The position numbers and the translations under genes were made by a program. Below, piece by piece: positions 52,435 to 60,062 of a DNA stretch of 63,836 nucleotides. Source of the DNA: Victivallaceae bacterium (GTDB taxonomy: Bacteria; Verrucomicrobiota; Lentisphaeria; Victivallales; Victivallaceae); NCBI GenBank assembly GCA_024405735.1, contig JAKSOF010000013.1:1-63836 (forward strand), given 5' to 3'. Numbering within the stretch: position 1 is the stretch's first letter; each line of letters opens with the position of its first letter. The notes under the pieces were generated by a model. The model saw only the letters and a list, made by a program, of their open reading frames with translations, did not search any database and was not told the DNA's origin.

Positions 52435-52475
52435 AAAAAAATTCCCGATGCAAAAATTTGCGATCGGGAATTTTC
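52435..52475 (-). terminator. Hairpin terminator, family 2 type
   Basis: AATTCCCGAT (52440-52449) pairs with ATCGGGAATT (52463-52472), with an inner GCAAA/TTTGC stem. On the minus strand TTTTTTT follows. It closes the gene at 52496-53017. Confidence 0.82.
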
Positions 52476-52495
52476 ACCGTGCAAACGCGCGACGA

Positions 52496-53017
52496 TCAGT
52501 CTTCGTTGTAGAGTTCTTCCGCCGCTTCGTTGATTTCGGAGATTGACATGTCCCCCGGGGAAAAAGCGGCATCGGTCGTCAGCACGACGCTGTCGAAACG
52601 CGACGCGGAGGACAATGCCGTGATTTCGACTTTAATGACTTCATTCGCACTTTTGATCTCAAGCGGCATGAGAAGTTTTTTCCAGTGCCAGACCGGTTTT
52701 GAGAAATTTTTCAGTTTTTCATCGCCGAATTTGCCGAAAGGAACGCCGTTGATCCTGATTTGCGACCTGCGCCATCCTTCATTGCGGGTTTCCGTGTGCA
52801 CCCACAGGATGTATTTCCCCGCTTCGGGGACGACATACGACGCGGTCAGTTTGATATTCTTGGCATTGGAGCAGAGAAACGCCCCGCCCGTACCGTCGGT
52901 GTCGTTGCTTTTCAACCAATCGCCCACTGCCGTCATCGACTCGCCTTCGAGACGATAAGTCTCCCCGAAACAGACCGACGCCGCAACAAAAAGCGCGGCA
53001 AACAACCATTTTTTCAT
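52496..53017 (-). CDS. Small secreted beta-sandwich module protein (173 aa)
   Basis: Signal peptide (MKKWLFAALFVAASVCFG) followed by one carbohydrate-binding-like module. It parallels residues ~20-155 of the 1070-residue protein: AGKYILWVHTET (other: GGEYCVWVRTLS), QIRINGVPFGKFGDEKL (KIFINGKGLGSFGDAKL), ASRFDSVVLTTDAAF (YVRIDSIILTTDVNF). So the module exists both fused and alone. It may bind or sense glycans at the cell surface. It is next to the PocR/AraC regulator, which could control it. C-terminus is acidic. Confidence 0.8.
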   Translation of the reverse strand: MKKWLFAALFVAASVCFGETYRLEGESMTAVGDWLKSNDTDGTGGAFLCSNAKNIKLTASYVVPEAGKYILWVHTETRNEGWRRSQIRINGVPFGKFGDEKLKNFSKPVWHWKKLLMPLEIKSANEVIKVEITALSSASRFDSVVLTTDAAFSPGDMSISEINEAAEELYNED

Positions 53018-53160
53018 CTCTTTTCCTTTCGATTTCCGTGCGGTTCAAGTCATCCCGCTTTTACTTTACTATAACCGGTCCCGTCGGCGTTGCCCATCCA
53101 AAATCAGGCAAAAGTTTGTCTTATCAGGCATTTTTTGCAAAAACAGGAAGAGCAAAGGGA

Positions 53161-53979
53161 TCACTTGCACCGGAAATCTTTCGGCGTGACGCCGACGGCT
53201 TTTTTGAACATCCGCGAAAAATAAAAGGACGAACCGAAACCGCTTTTTTCAGCGACGGTGTCAAGTTTCCAATCCGGATGTTCTTTCAATAATATTTTCG
53301 CCCGCTCGATGCGCTTTGACATCACGATACGGCTGAAACAACTATTCCCTTTTTCGCGCAAAAAGTGGGTCAGCGTCGAAACACTGCAACAAAGCGCGTG
53401 CGCCGCCGAAGCGAGGGTGATCTTTTCCGCGAGATGGCGTTCGATGTAGCGGTGAAGCTTGACGATACGCATATCCTGCGGATAATCAACGAGTTTTTTC
53501 GCGAGGATCCATTCGAGCATGACTTGCAGCATATGTTCGAGATTGAGCAACTGCTCCCGGGTGAAAAGCGGAAGTTGGGCGTAAAGCCGTCTTTCTTCCG
53601 GCGACGCGGCGATGGCGGGAAAACGCGGCGTGACGCGGAATTGCCCCAGCACGATGAAACCGACAACGTCGTCCATCACGATGACGGGGGCGACGATTTC
53701 TCCGAGTCCGGCGTGACAGACATAGGAGAGGATCTGTTTTTTTCTGCCGCATTCGGCTTGCATGCGCCAGTCAAGTTCGTCGCAGACGCCGGCAAGTCCG
53801 TGGTCGCGCCACATGATGCGGCAATATGCGGACGCTTCCGCATCGCGTCCGATCCTGATCTCCCTGCCGTCGCGGCTGAAAAATACAGCGCGCAGATTCA
53901 GCAATGCGGCGAAATCATCCAGCGCTTTCCGGATGTCGTCACTCAAAATGACTTCGATGGAGGAAATTTGATTTTGCAT
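53161..53979 (-). CDS. AraC-family regulator with PocR ligand-binding domain (272 aa)
   Basis: N-terminal PocR-type domain (~10-165): A-x-Y-C-R-I-M-W, C-x-E and LSYVCHAGLGEIVAPVIV, GFIVLGQFR. Such domains bind small polyols or hydrocarbon derivatives and may hold a Cys-ligated metal. C-terminal AraC double helix-turn-helix (~170-270): ITLASAAHALCCSVSTLTHFL and the signature FGSSFYFSRMFKKAVGVTPKDFR. Likely regulates the nearby secreted module gene or a sugar operon. Its start overlaps no other gene. Confidence 0.9.
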   Translation of the reverse strand: MQNQISSIEVILSDDIRKALDDFAALLNLRAVFFSRDGREIRIGRDAEASAYCRIMWRDHGLAGVCDELDWRMQAECGRKKQILSYVCHAGLGEIVAPVIVMDDVVGFIVLGQFRVTPRFPAIAASPEERRLYAQLPLFTREQLLNLEHMLQVMLEWILAKKLVDYPQDMRIVKLHRYIERHLAEKITLASAAHALCCSVSTLTHFLREKGNSCFSRIVMSKRIERAKILLKEHPDWKLDTVAEKSGFGSSFYFSRMFKKAVGVTPKDFRCK

Positions 53980-54143
53980 AATGTCTCAATATATCATATT
54001 CTGCCTGATTTTACAAATAAACGGCAAAAAAAGTCGCAGAGAGTACATGCGTAAAGAAACCGAAAAAGAGTTGGGACATTCCATTGCCGTCGGATGCGAA
54101 GCGATCGCATACGCTTGCATTGCCGGAACCGACGGGATTTTAA

Positions 54144-54289
54144 CCGCGAATGAACGCGAATAAACACGAATCGAAAAAAGCGCAGATGCGCGTCTCACTC
54201 TGCCGAGCGAAACGGGCGCCCCCGCAGATGGAGATTAGAGTATCGGAAATAAATAAAAACGATTCGTGTGAATTCGCGTGCATTCGCGG
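54144..54289. repeat. Inverted repeat of the GATTCGTGTG / CGCGAAT type
   Basis: 54144-54173 and 54260-54289 are 30-nt imperfect reverse complements about 86 bp apart, able to form a long hairpin. A third, single copy of the right arm lies at about 52399-52433. No gene is seen in 53980-54330. Confidence 0.65.
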
Positions 54290-54481
54290 TTTCATAAATG
54301 CCCCATGATACAATGCTATCGGGAATTTTTTGCCCTGTGATTTTCGCCGTATGTAAGCGAAAAACCTGGCGGAAGAGGAGGGATTCGACAAGGAGCAAAG
54401 CGACGAAGAGCGTGAGCAAAGCGAACGCAACCCTCCAAAAGAAAATCACGCCGGGGCGCGAAGCGGCACGGTGGTAAAGGG

Positions 54482-54522
54482 CAAAAAAATCTCCGATGCA
54501 AATTTTATTTGCGGTCGGAGAT
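54482..54522 (-). terminator. Family 2 hairpin in tandem unit 1
   Basis: ATCTCCGA (54489-54496) pairs with TCGGAGAT (54515-54522), with the inner GCAAA/TTTGC stem, followed on the minus strand by ATTTTTTTGC. Confidence 0.8.
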
Positions 54523-54679
54523 GTTTTGCCCTGTGATTTTCGCCGTATGTAAGCGAAAAAACCTGGCGGAAGAGGAGGGATTCGACAAGGAGCAAAGCGA
54601 CGAAGAGCGTGAGCAAAGCGAACGCAACCCTCCAAAAGAAAATCACGCCGGGGCGCGAAGCGGCACGGTGGTAAAGGGC

Positions 54680-54719
54680 AAAAAAATCTCCGATGCAAAT
54701 TTTATTTGCGGTCGGAGAT
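54680..54719 (-). terminator. Family 2 hairpin in tandem unit 2, terminator of tRNA-Ser
   Basis: The same hairpin as in unit 1 (54686-54693 with 54712-54719). It is the first terminator downstream of htpG/tRNA-Ser on the minus strand. Confidence 0.8.
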
Positions 54720-54760
54720 GTTTTGCCCTGTGATTTTCGCCGTATGTAAGCGAAAAAACC

Positions 54761-54848
54761 TGGCGGAAGAGGAGGGATTCGAACCCTCGGGGCATTGCTG
54801 CCCGGCGGTTTTCAAGACCGCTGCCTTAAACCACTCGACCACTCTTCC
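54761..54848 (-). tRNA. tRNA-Ser (anticodon UGA)
   Basis: An 88-nt gene with a 7-bp acceptor (GGAAGAG/CTCTTCC), anticodon arm GCGGT-CTTGAAA-ACCGC giving UGA, a long variable arm typical of Ser, GGTTCGAATCC T-arm and encoded CCA. It starts 11 bases after the htpG stop on the same strand. Its 3' end is repeated twice downstream. Confidence 0.97.
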
Positions 54849-54859
54849 GCGTTGGATAC

Positions 54860-56740
54860 TTACTTCAATGCGCCGCTCAACAAGGCGGTCACGCGTTTGG
54901 CGAAATCGGCGGGATCGGGGATCGGACTGCCTTCGATAAGCAATGCCTGATCGTAAAGGACGCGCACATAATCGCCAAGTTCGGGGGATTCGCCCTTTTC
55001 GACGAGAGATTCCAGTTTTTCGACGAGGGGATGCGCGGCATTGAGTTCGAGGATGCGCTTGCTGACGGGGACTTCCTGATGCATTGCGCGGAAAAGTCTT
55101 TCCAGATGGGGGCTCAACGCGTTGCCCTCGGTGATAAGACAGCAGGGACTGTCGGTCAACCGCGACGAGAAACGCACATCGCTCAATTCGGTGCCGAATT
55201 CCTTTTTGAGATACTCGACCAGTTTCGCATATTTTTCAGCGGCGTCCTTGGCGGTATCGGCGGCGCCGTCGACGGCGAAATCGCCTTTGACGACCGACTT
55301 GAAATTTTTCTTGTCGTACTGGAACATCGACTGCATGATCCATTCGTCGATGGGGTCGGTCATAAAGAGCACGTCGAACCCGGCTTTGCGGAAATATTCG
55401 AGCGCGGGGTTGGAAGCGACCGACTCATACTTGTCGCCGGAAATATAAAATATCTCCTTCTGATTTTCGGGCATCGCCTTGACGTATTCGGCAAGGGTGA
55501 TCTTTTTGCCGCGCTCGCCATTCATCGTTTCGTAGAGAACGAGATCTTTCAGTTTGTCGCCGTTGGCGAAATCGGTATGGATGCCCTCTTTCAGAACGCG
55601 ACCGAACTGGTCGAAAAACTTCTCGTAACTGGCGCGGTCGTTTTCAAGCAAGTGCTTCAATTCGCTCAAAATCTTGGTGGTGACCGCCTTTTCGATTTTG
55701 GCGAGAAGCGGATTTTCCTGCAAGATCTCGCGCGAAACGTTGAGCGGCAGGTCGCTCGAATCGACGACGCCGCAGACAAAGCGCAGATAGTCGGGCAGAA
55801 GCGCTTTGCATTCGTCGGTGATGAAAACGCGCTTGACGTAAAGTTGCAGACCTTTTTTCTGAATTTCCGGCATCAGGAAGTTGAAAGGCGCTTCCTTGGG
55901 GAGGAAAAGGAGCGCCTTGAATTCGCTCGTACCCTCCGCCGCCATATGGATCGCCTTGAGATATTCGGTGCCGCCGAAGTTGGACAAATGGCTGTAAAAA
56001 CTCTTGTACTCGTCTTCGGTGACTTCGCCCGGCTTGCGCAACCAGATCGCCTTTTGCGAATTGACGACGGTATCGACGAGGGTTTTGGTCTTGTCCTCGT
56101 TTTCCTTTTCTTCGGGAACGACGATCGGATATTCGATGTAGTCGCTGTACTTGCGGATCAGCGAAACGATCATCCAGCGGTCAAGATATTTCCCGGCATC
56201 TTCCTTGAGGAAAAGTTTGATCTCTGTACCGGTTGCATCGTATTCCGGCGCGGCGTCCAAAGTGAAACTCCCCTCCCCTTCGCTCGTCCAGAGGACGGCG
56301 GGATCGTCGGAGCCGCGCTTTTTGGTGCGCAACTCGACTTTGCCGGCGACCATAAACGCCGAGTAGAAACCGACGCCGAACTGACCGATCATTTCGGGAA
56401 GATCGGCTTTGTTTTCCTTGTTGGCTTCCAGCATCTGCAAAAAGGCGCGGGTGCCGCTTTTGGCGATGGTGCCGATGTTTTCGACGACCTCGGCTTCATT
56501 CATACCGATGCCGTTATCGGAGATCGTCAGCGTTTTGGCATCTTTGTCAAAGGTGATTTTGATCTGCCATTCGGCGGAGAGTTCACTTTTCGTCAAACTC
56601 TCGAAACGCGCTTTGTCGAGTGCGTCGGCGGCATTGGCGATCAATTCGCGCAAAAAGATGTCGCGATTCGAGTAGAGGGAGTTGATCATCAGATTGAGCA
56701 ACTGCCGTACTTCAGTCTTGAATTCCTGCGTTTTTGCCAT
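54860..56740 (-). CDS. htpG: HSP90-family chaperone HtpG (626 aa)
   Basis: N-terminal GHKL ATPase (LRELIANAADALDKARFESL with the catalytic Glu, TISDNGIGM, GTIAKSGT, IGQFGVGFYSAFMV), middle domain (VVDSSDLPLNVSREILQ, with the Arg that contacts ATP) and a C-terminal dimerisation domain. It helps folding of client proteins under stress. The start at 56740 gives the normal MAKTQEFKTEVRQLL beginning; the longer frame upstream is not conserved. No linker of the eukaryotic type. Confidence 0.96.
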   Translation of the reverse strand: MAKTQEFKTEVRQLLNLMINSLYSNRDIFLRELIANAADALDKARFESLTKSELSAEWQIKITFDKDAKTLTISDNGIGMNEAEVVENIGTIAKSGTRAFLQMLEANKENKADLPEMIGQFGVGFYSAFMVAGKVELRTKKRGSDDPAVLWTSEGEGSFTLDAAPEYDATGTEIKLFLKEDAGKYLDRWMIVSLIRKYSDYIEYPIVVPEEKENEDKTKTLVDTVVNSQKAIWLRKPGEVTEDEYKSFYSHLSNFGGTEYLKAIHMAAEGTSEFKALLFLPKEAPFNFLMPEIQKKGLQLYVKRVFITDECKALLPDYLRFVCGVVDSSDLPLNVSREILQENPLLAKIEKAVTTKILSELKHLLENDRASYEKFFDQFGRVLKEGIHTDFANGDKLKDLVLYETMNGERGKKITLAEYVKAMPENQKEIFYISGDKYESVASNPALEYFRKAGFDVLFMTDPIDEWIMQSMFQYDKKNFKSVVKGDFAVDGAADTAKDAAEKYAKLVEYLKKEFGTELSDVRFSSRLTDSPCCLITEGNALSPHLERLFRAMHQEVPVSKRILELNAAHPLVEKLESLVEKGESPELGDYVRVLYDQALLIEGSPIPDPADFAKRVTALLSGALK

Positions 56741-56799
56741 CGTAAGACTCCTTTTCATCCAAGCGGTAAAAACCGCGTTTTTATAAAATACCGTTTCTA

Positions 56800-56827
56800 A
56801 ATATAGCGATTTTCGGCAAAAAATCAA
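56800..56827 (-). promoter_or_regulatory. Promoter of htpG
   Basis: Minus-strand TTGATT (56822-56827), 16-bp spacer and TATATT (56800-56805). A GCGGT/ACCGC hairpin lies in the leader near 56763-56776. Confidence 0.65.
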
Positions 56828-56847
56828 GAGAAAGCATCTTTTTTCGG

Positions 56848-56876
56848 TTGAAAAAGCGTTGATTTTGAATTATTTT
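56848..56876 (+). promoter_or_regulatory. Promoter of the DUF349 gene
   Basis: TTGAAA (56848-56853), 17-bp spacer and TATTTT (56871-56876), 32 bases before the ATG. Confidence 0.65.
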
Positions 56877-56908
56877 TTGATGGTCCATCAGAAATCACGA
56901 GGCATATT

Positions 56909-58645
56909 ATGGCGGAAAATGAATCGGCCGCGCCGGAAACGGCACAAAATCTGTTGAAAAAACTTCAGGCGCTTGCCGAAGCCAATGAATTGGCGACGGC
57001 AAAGGAATACGAAAAAATCAAAGCCTTATGGGACGCCGCGCCCCGCGACGATGCGGAAAACGCGCAATTTGCCGCCCTTGGAGATCCGCTTGCGGCGCGT
57101 TTCGCCGCCGATGCCGAAAGAGAAAAAGAGATCATCGAAAAAGCCGATGAGTTCACCGCACAGCTTGCGGCGCTTTGCGAAGCAAACGACATGGAAAAAC
57201 TCCGCATCGGCAAAGCCGGGATCGAAAAAGCCGTTGCCGAACTCGGACGACTGCCCCGTGAAGCGGCAAAGCGTTATCAGGAGATCCACCGCAAGGCGGG
57301 TGAAATGCTCTCGCTTCACTTTGCGACGCTCGACTATGCGCGGTGGGAAAGCTACACGCTGAAACTCGACATCTGCAAGGAGTTGGAAAAACTCAACGAG
57401 GCGAACGGCAGCGAACTGCCCGGCGCCGCGCGGAAACTGCAGGAGTTGCGCGCCAAGTGGAAAACGCTCGGCAGCGTGCCCAAGGAAAAACTGGAGGAAA
57501 GCAATCAGAAATTCCTCGAACTCACGCGTAAACTACAGCACAAGATCGACGACTATTTTTCCGGCAGACGTCAGGCGCAAAAAGAATCCGCCGCCACCAA
57601 AACACAGCTTTGCATCGAGGCGGAAGCTTTGCAGAATTCGACCGACTGGCGCGCGACTTCCGAAAAGATCAAGGCGATGCAGTCGCAATGGAAAACGCTC
57701 CCTCATTGCGGCAATCAGGAAGGGGAACTTTTTCAGCGTTTCCACGCCGCCGCCGACGCCTTTTTTCAGGCGCGGAGCGTCTTTTACAGTGAATTGGAAA
57801 GCAAATACGCTTCCGCAGTCAAAGCGCGCGAGGAATTGATTTCAGAAGCGCAAAATTTGCAGGATGTCCGCACCGCCAAGGCGTTGCGCGAAAAATACAA
57901 AGCGGGACAGCACGCGGGACGCGAAGAGATCCGGTTGCAGAAACTTTTTGACGAAGCGATGGAAAAATTTTTCAGCCGCCGTCAGGAGGAATTCGCCAAA
58001 CGCGATGCAGAGAGCGAAACGCTGATCGCGGAACTCAAGACGCTCACCGCCGATCCGCTCCCCCATCAACGACGCGCCGCCGAGATCGCCGAAAAACTTC
58101 ACAAAATCGCCAACCGCCATACGTTTGATGCGGAACGCAGGGCGAAACAGGAATTTGACGCCGCTTTTGCCAAGGCGCAAAAAGAACGCATCGCCAAGGT
58201 GCAGGGAGAATCCGCCGCCGCGTGCGACACGTGGCTGAAACTTTATTTTGACTTCTGCGCGGGAAATGCGGTCACGCCTCCCGAGATACCGGAATCGCTC
58301 CCCAAAATCGCTCCGATGGCGAAAAACATCGCGGCGGCGATTTCCGGAGACGCCGCCGCCAAAGGAAGAGTCGAGCATACGCTCCTGAACGCTCAAAAAG
58401 AGGCGGAAAAAATCCTTGTCGAGTTGGAAAACGCCGCCGGATGCACCGAAACCGAACCGCTTGATCTCGCCGCGGAATTGCAGGCGGCGATCATCGGCAA
58501 TTCCGGCTTCGGCAATGCGCGCAAAGAGAAAAAGGACTACAAGCGCGAATTTGCGGCGTTTGAAGCGATCCTCTGGCTGGCTCCCCATGTCCGGCGGGAA
58601 CTTCAGGCGCGCTTCGATGCCGTCAAATCCCGTCTTGCGGAATAA
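56909..58645 (+). CDS. DUF349-type helical repeat protein (578 aa)
   Basis: Almost all helix, rich in Ala, Glu and Lys. Several repeats of the DUF349 pattern W-K-x-x-G/P followed by F-x-x-x-x-x-x-F are visible: LRAKWKTLGSVPKEK (~170-185), MQSQWKTLPHCGNQ (~255-268), LREKYKAGQHAGRE (~330-343). The last ~200 residues are less regular. No signal or membrane helix. Family members are of unknown role. Single gene, divergent from htpG. Confidence 0.82.
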   Translation: MAENESAAPETAQNLLKKLQALAEANELATAKEYEKIKALWDAAPRDDAENAQFAALGDPLAARFAADAEREKEIIEKADEFTAQLAALCEANDMEKLRIGKAGIEKAVAELGRLPREAAKRYQEIHRKAGEMLSLHFATLDYARWESYTLKLDICKELEKLNEANGSELPGAARKLQELRAKWKTLGSVPKEKLEESNQKFLELTRKLQHKIDDYFSGRRQAQKESAATKTQLCIEAEALQNSTDWRATSEKIKAMQSQWKTLPHCGNQEGELFQRFHAAADAFFQARSVFYSELESKYASAVKAREELISEAQNLQDVRTAKALREKYKAGQHAGREEIRLQKLFDEAMEKFFSRRQEEFAKRDAESETLIAELKTLTADPLPHQRRAAEIAEKLHKIANRHTFDAERRAKQEFDAAFAKAQKERIAKVQGESAAACDTWLKLYFDFCAGNAVTPPEIPESLPKIAPMAKNIAAAISGDAAAKGRVEHTLLNAQKEAEKILVELENAAGCTETEPLDLAAELQAAIIGNSGFGNARKEKKDYKREFAAFEAILWLAPHVRRELQARFDAVKSRLAE

Positions 58646-58671
58646 ACGCCGCCTGCCTTTTCTCCCATGCT

Positions 58672-58700
58672 CTTGAGGCGGGACAAAACAGAGCCTCAAG
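58672..58700 (+). terminator. Weak hairpin after the DUF349 gene
   Basis: Perfect 8-bp stem CTTGAGGC/GCCTCAAG with a 13-nt loop, but no U-run follows. Confidence 0.4.
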
Positions 58701-58748
58701 CGGAAACTTTATTCAACCGTTTTATCCGAAGAATATCGGAAGATGAAT

Positions 58749-58776
58749 TTGAAAAACCGCTGAAAGATGCTATTAT
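58749..58776 (+). promoter_or_regulatory. Possible promoter of the efflux operon
   Basis: TTGAAA (58749-58754), 16-bp spacer and TATTAT (58771-58776). The leader to 58932 is ~150 nt and GC-rich in the middle. Confidence 0.6.
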
Positions 58777-58931
58777 ATAATGCTGTATAGTCTCCCCGCG
58801 CTTTTCAATATGGTGCGGGGGCGGCTTCGGCGGACACCCCCCGGTCGTTTTTACCGGACAGTGTCGGGATATGACAGAACACAAAAATTCAAAATGATAT
58901 TGATGAAAATCATCCCAAAGAAAGGCAATTT

Positions 58932-60062
58932 ATGAAAAAACTGATTATTTCCCTGATCGTGCTGTCTGTTACGGCGCTCGTCGTCTACTTCGCCGTCAGC
59001 TGGTACTCGAACCGGCTTTACCGGAATCCCGCATTCGTCCACGGCAACGGGCGGATCGAAGCGACGGAGATCAATATCGCCGCAAAACTTGCCGGCAAAG
59101 TGGAGGAGATCAAAGTTCAGGAAGGCGACAAAGTCAAGGCGAAGCAAATACTCGTCGTCATGCAGACCAACGTCCTCGAGGCGAATCTTGCCCAGGCGAA
59201 GGCGAAACATCAGCAGACCATCGCAACAGAAGCCAGCGCCCGGGCGATGATCGGCGTGCGCGAGGCGATGCTCAACAGCGCCAAGGCGAAACTTGAACGT
59301 GCCAAGGCGACGTTGCAGAATGCCGAAAAGGAATACAACCGCTTCAAAAAACTGCTTCAGTCCGATGCGACTTCGCAGAAACATTTCGATACCGCCGAAG
59401 CATTGTACTTGACCGCACAGGCAGATCTCAAAGCCGCGCAGGCGGAAGTCACAGAAGCGACCGCCAATGTCAACGCCGCCAAGGCGGATGCCGAAGGCGC
59501 CAAAGCGAATATCCTCGCCGCCAAGGCGGATATCGAAAGCATTCAGGCGGATATCGACGACAGTTATCTTACCGCCCCGATCGACGGCCGCATCCAGTAC
59601 CGCGTCGCGGAGCCCCACGAAGTGCTCTCCGCAGGCGGGCGCGCGCTCAACATGGTCGACCTCACCGATGTCTATATGACCTTTTTCCTCTCGGAAAAGG
59701 ATACGGGCAAAGTCCGCATCGGCGCGGACGCGCGCATCGTACTCGACGTTGCGCCGGATTACCCGATCCCCGCCAAAGTCACTTACGTCGCGAGCGTCGC
59801 GCAGTTCACGCCTAAAACCGTCGAGACGCAGGTCGAACGTCAGAAAATGATGTTTCGCATCAAGGCACACGTCAATCGCGAATTGCTCGCGTTGCTGATC
59901 GATTACGTCAAAACCGGACTCCCCGGCGTCGCGTGGGTGCGCGTCGATCCCAACGCCCCGTGGCCCAAGGAATTGCAGACGCTCCGCGAAAAAGGCGGTG
60001 AACTCCCCCCCGCACTCAAAGATCTTAAAATCGACGAAACCGGGAAAGGCATCGCGAAATGA
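58932..60062 (+). CDS. HlyD-family periplasmic adaptor, YbhG-like (376 aa)
   Basis: One N-terminal membrane helix (LIISLIVLSVTALVVYFAVSW), a lipoyl-type half (GNGRIEATEINIAAKLAGKV and the later DSYLTAPIDGRIQYRVAEPHE), a long coiled coil rich in Ala and Lys (~75-205) and a beta-barrel region to ~340. It bridges an inner-membrane ABC pump to an outer-membrane exit duct. The stop overlaps the ABC gene start (ATGA). Same gene order as ybhG-ybhF-ybhS-ybhR of enterobacteria. Confidence 0.92.
   Translation: MKKLIISLIVLSVTALVVYFAVSWYSNRLYRNPAFVHGNGRIEATEINIAAKLAGKVEEIKVQEGDKVKAKQILVVMQTNVLEANLAQAKAKHQQTIATEASARAMIGVREAMLNSAKAKLERAKATLQNAEKEYNRFKKLLQSDATSQKHFDTAEALYLTAQADLKAAQAEVTEATANVNAAKADAEGAKANILAAKADIESIQADIDDSYLTAPIDGRIQYRVAEPHEVLSAGGRALNMVDLTDVYMTFFLSEKDTGKVRIGADARIVLDVAPDYPIPAKVTYVASVAQFTPKTVETQVERQKMMFRIKAHVNRELLALLIDYVKTGLPGVAWVRVDPNAPWPKELQTLREKGGELPPALKDLKIDETGKGIAK

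Larger units (their letters stand above)
54331..54723. repeat. Two tandem ~196-bp units repeating the tRNA-Ser 3' end
   Basis: Unit 1 is 54331-54526 and unit 2 is 54527-54723; they differ by one base in an A-run and almost nothing else. A third partial unit (54724-54782) runs into the real tRNA-Ser. Each unit contains the last ~22 bases of the tRNA (54367-54388, 54564-54585) followed by a family 2 hairpin. The pattern looks like stacked integration scars. Confidence 0.85.

Noticed and set aside
53981-54163. A 60-codon plus-strand frame upstream of the tRNA-Ser repeats
   Set aside because: Its end lies in the inverted repeat and the start has no ribosome site; not gene-like.
54331-54848. CRISPR array at the tandem 196-bp units
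   Set aside because: Units are too long, only two to three copies, no spacers, and they repeat the tRNA 3' end.
55031-56800. A 589-codon frame antisense to htpG
   Set aside because: htpG is unmistakable; the antisense product has no domain.
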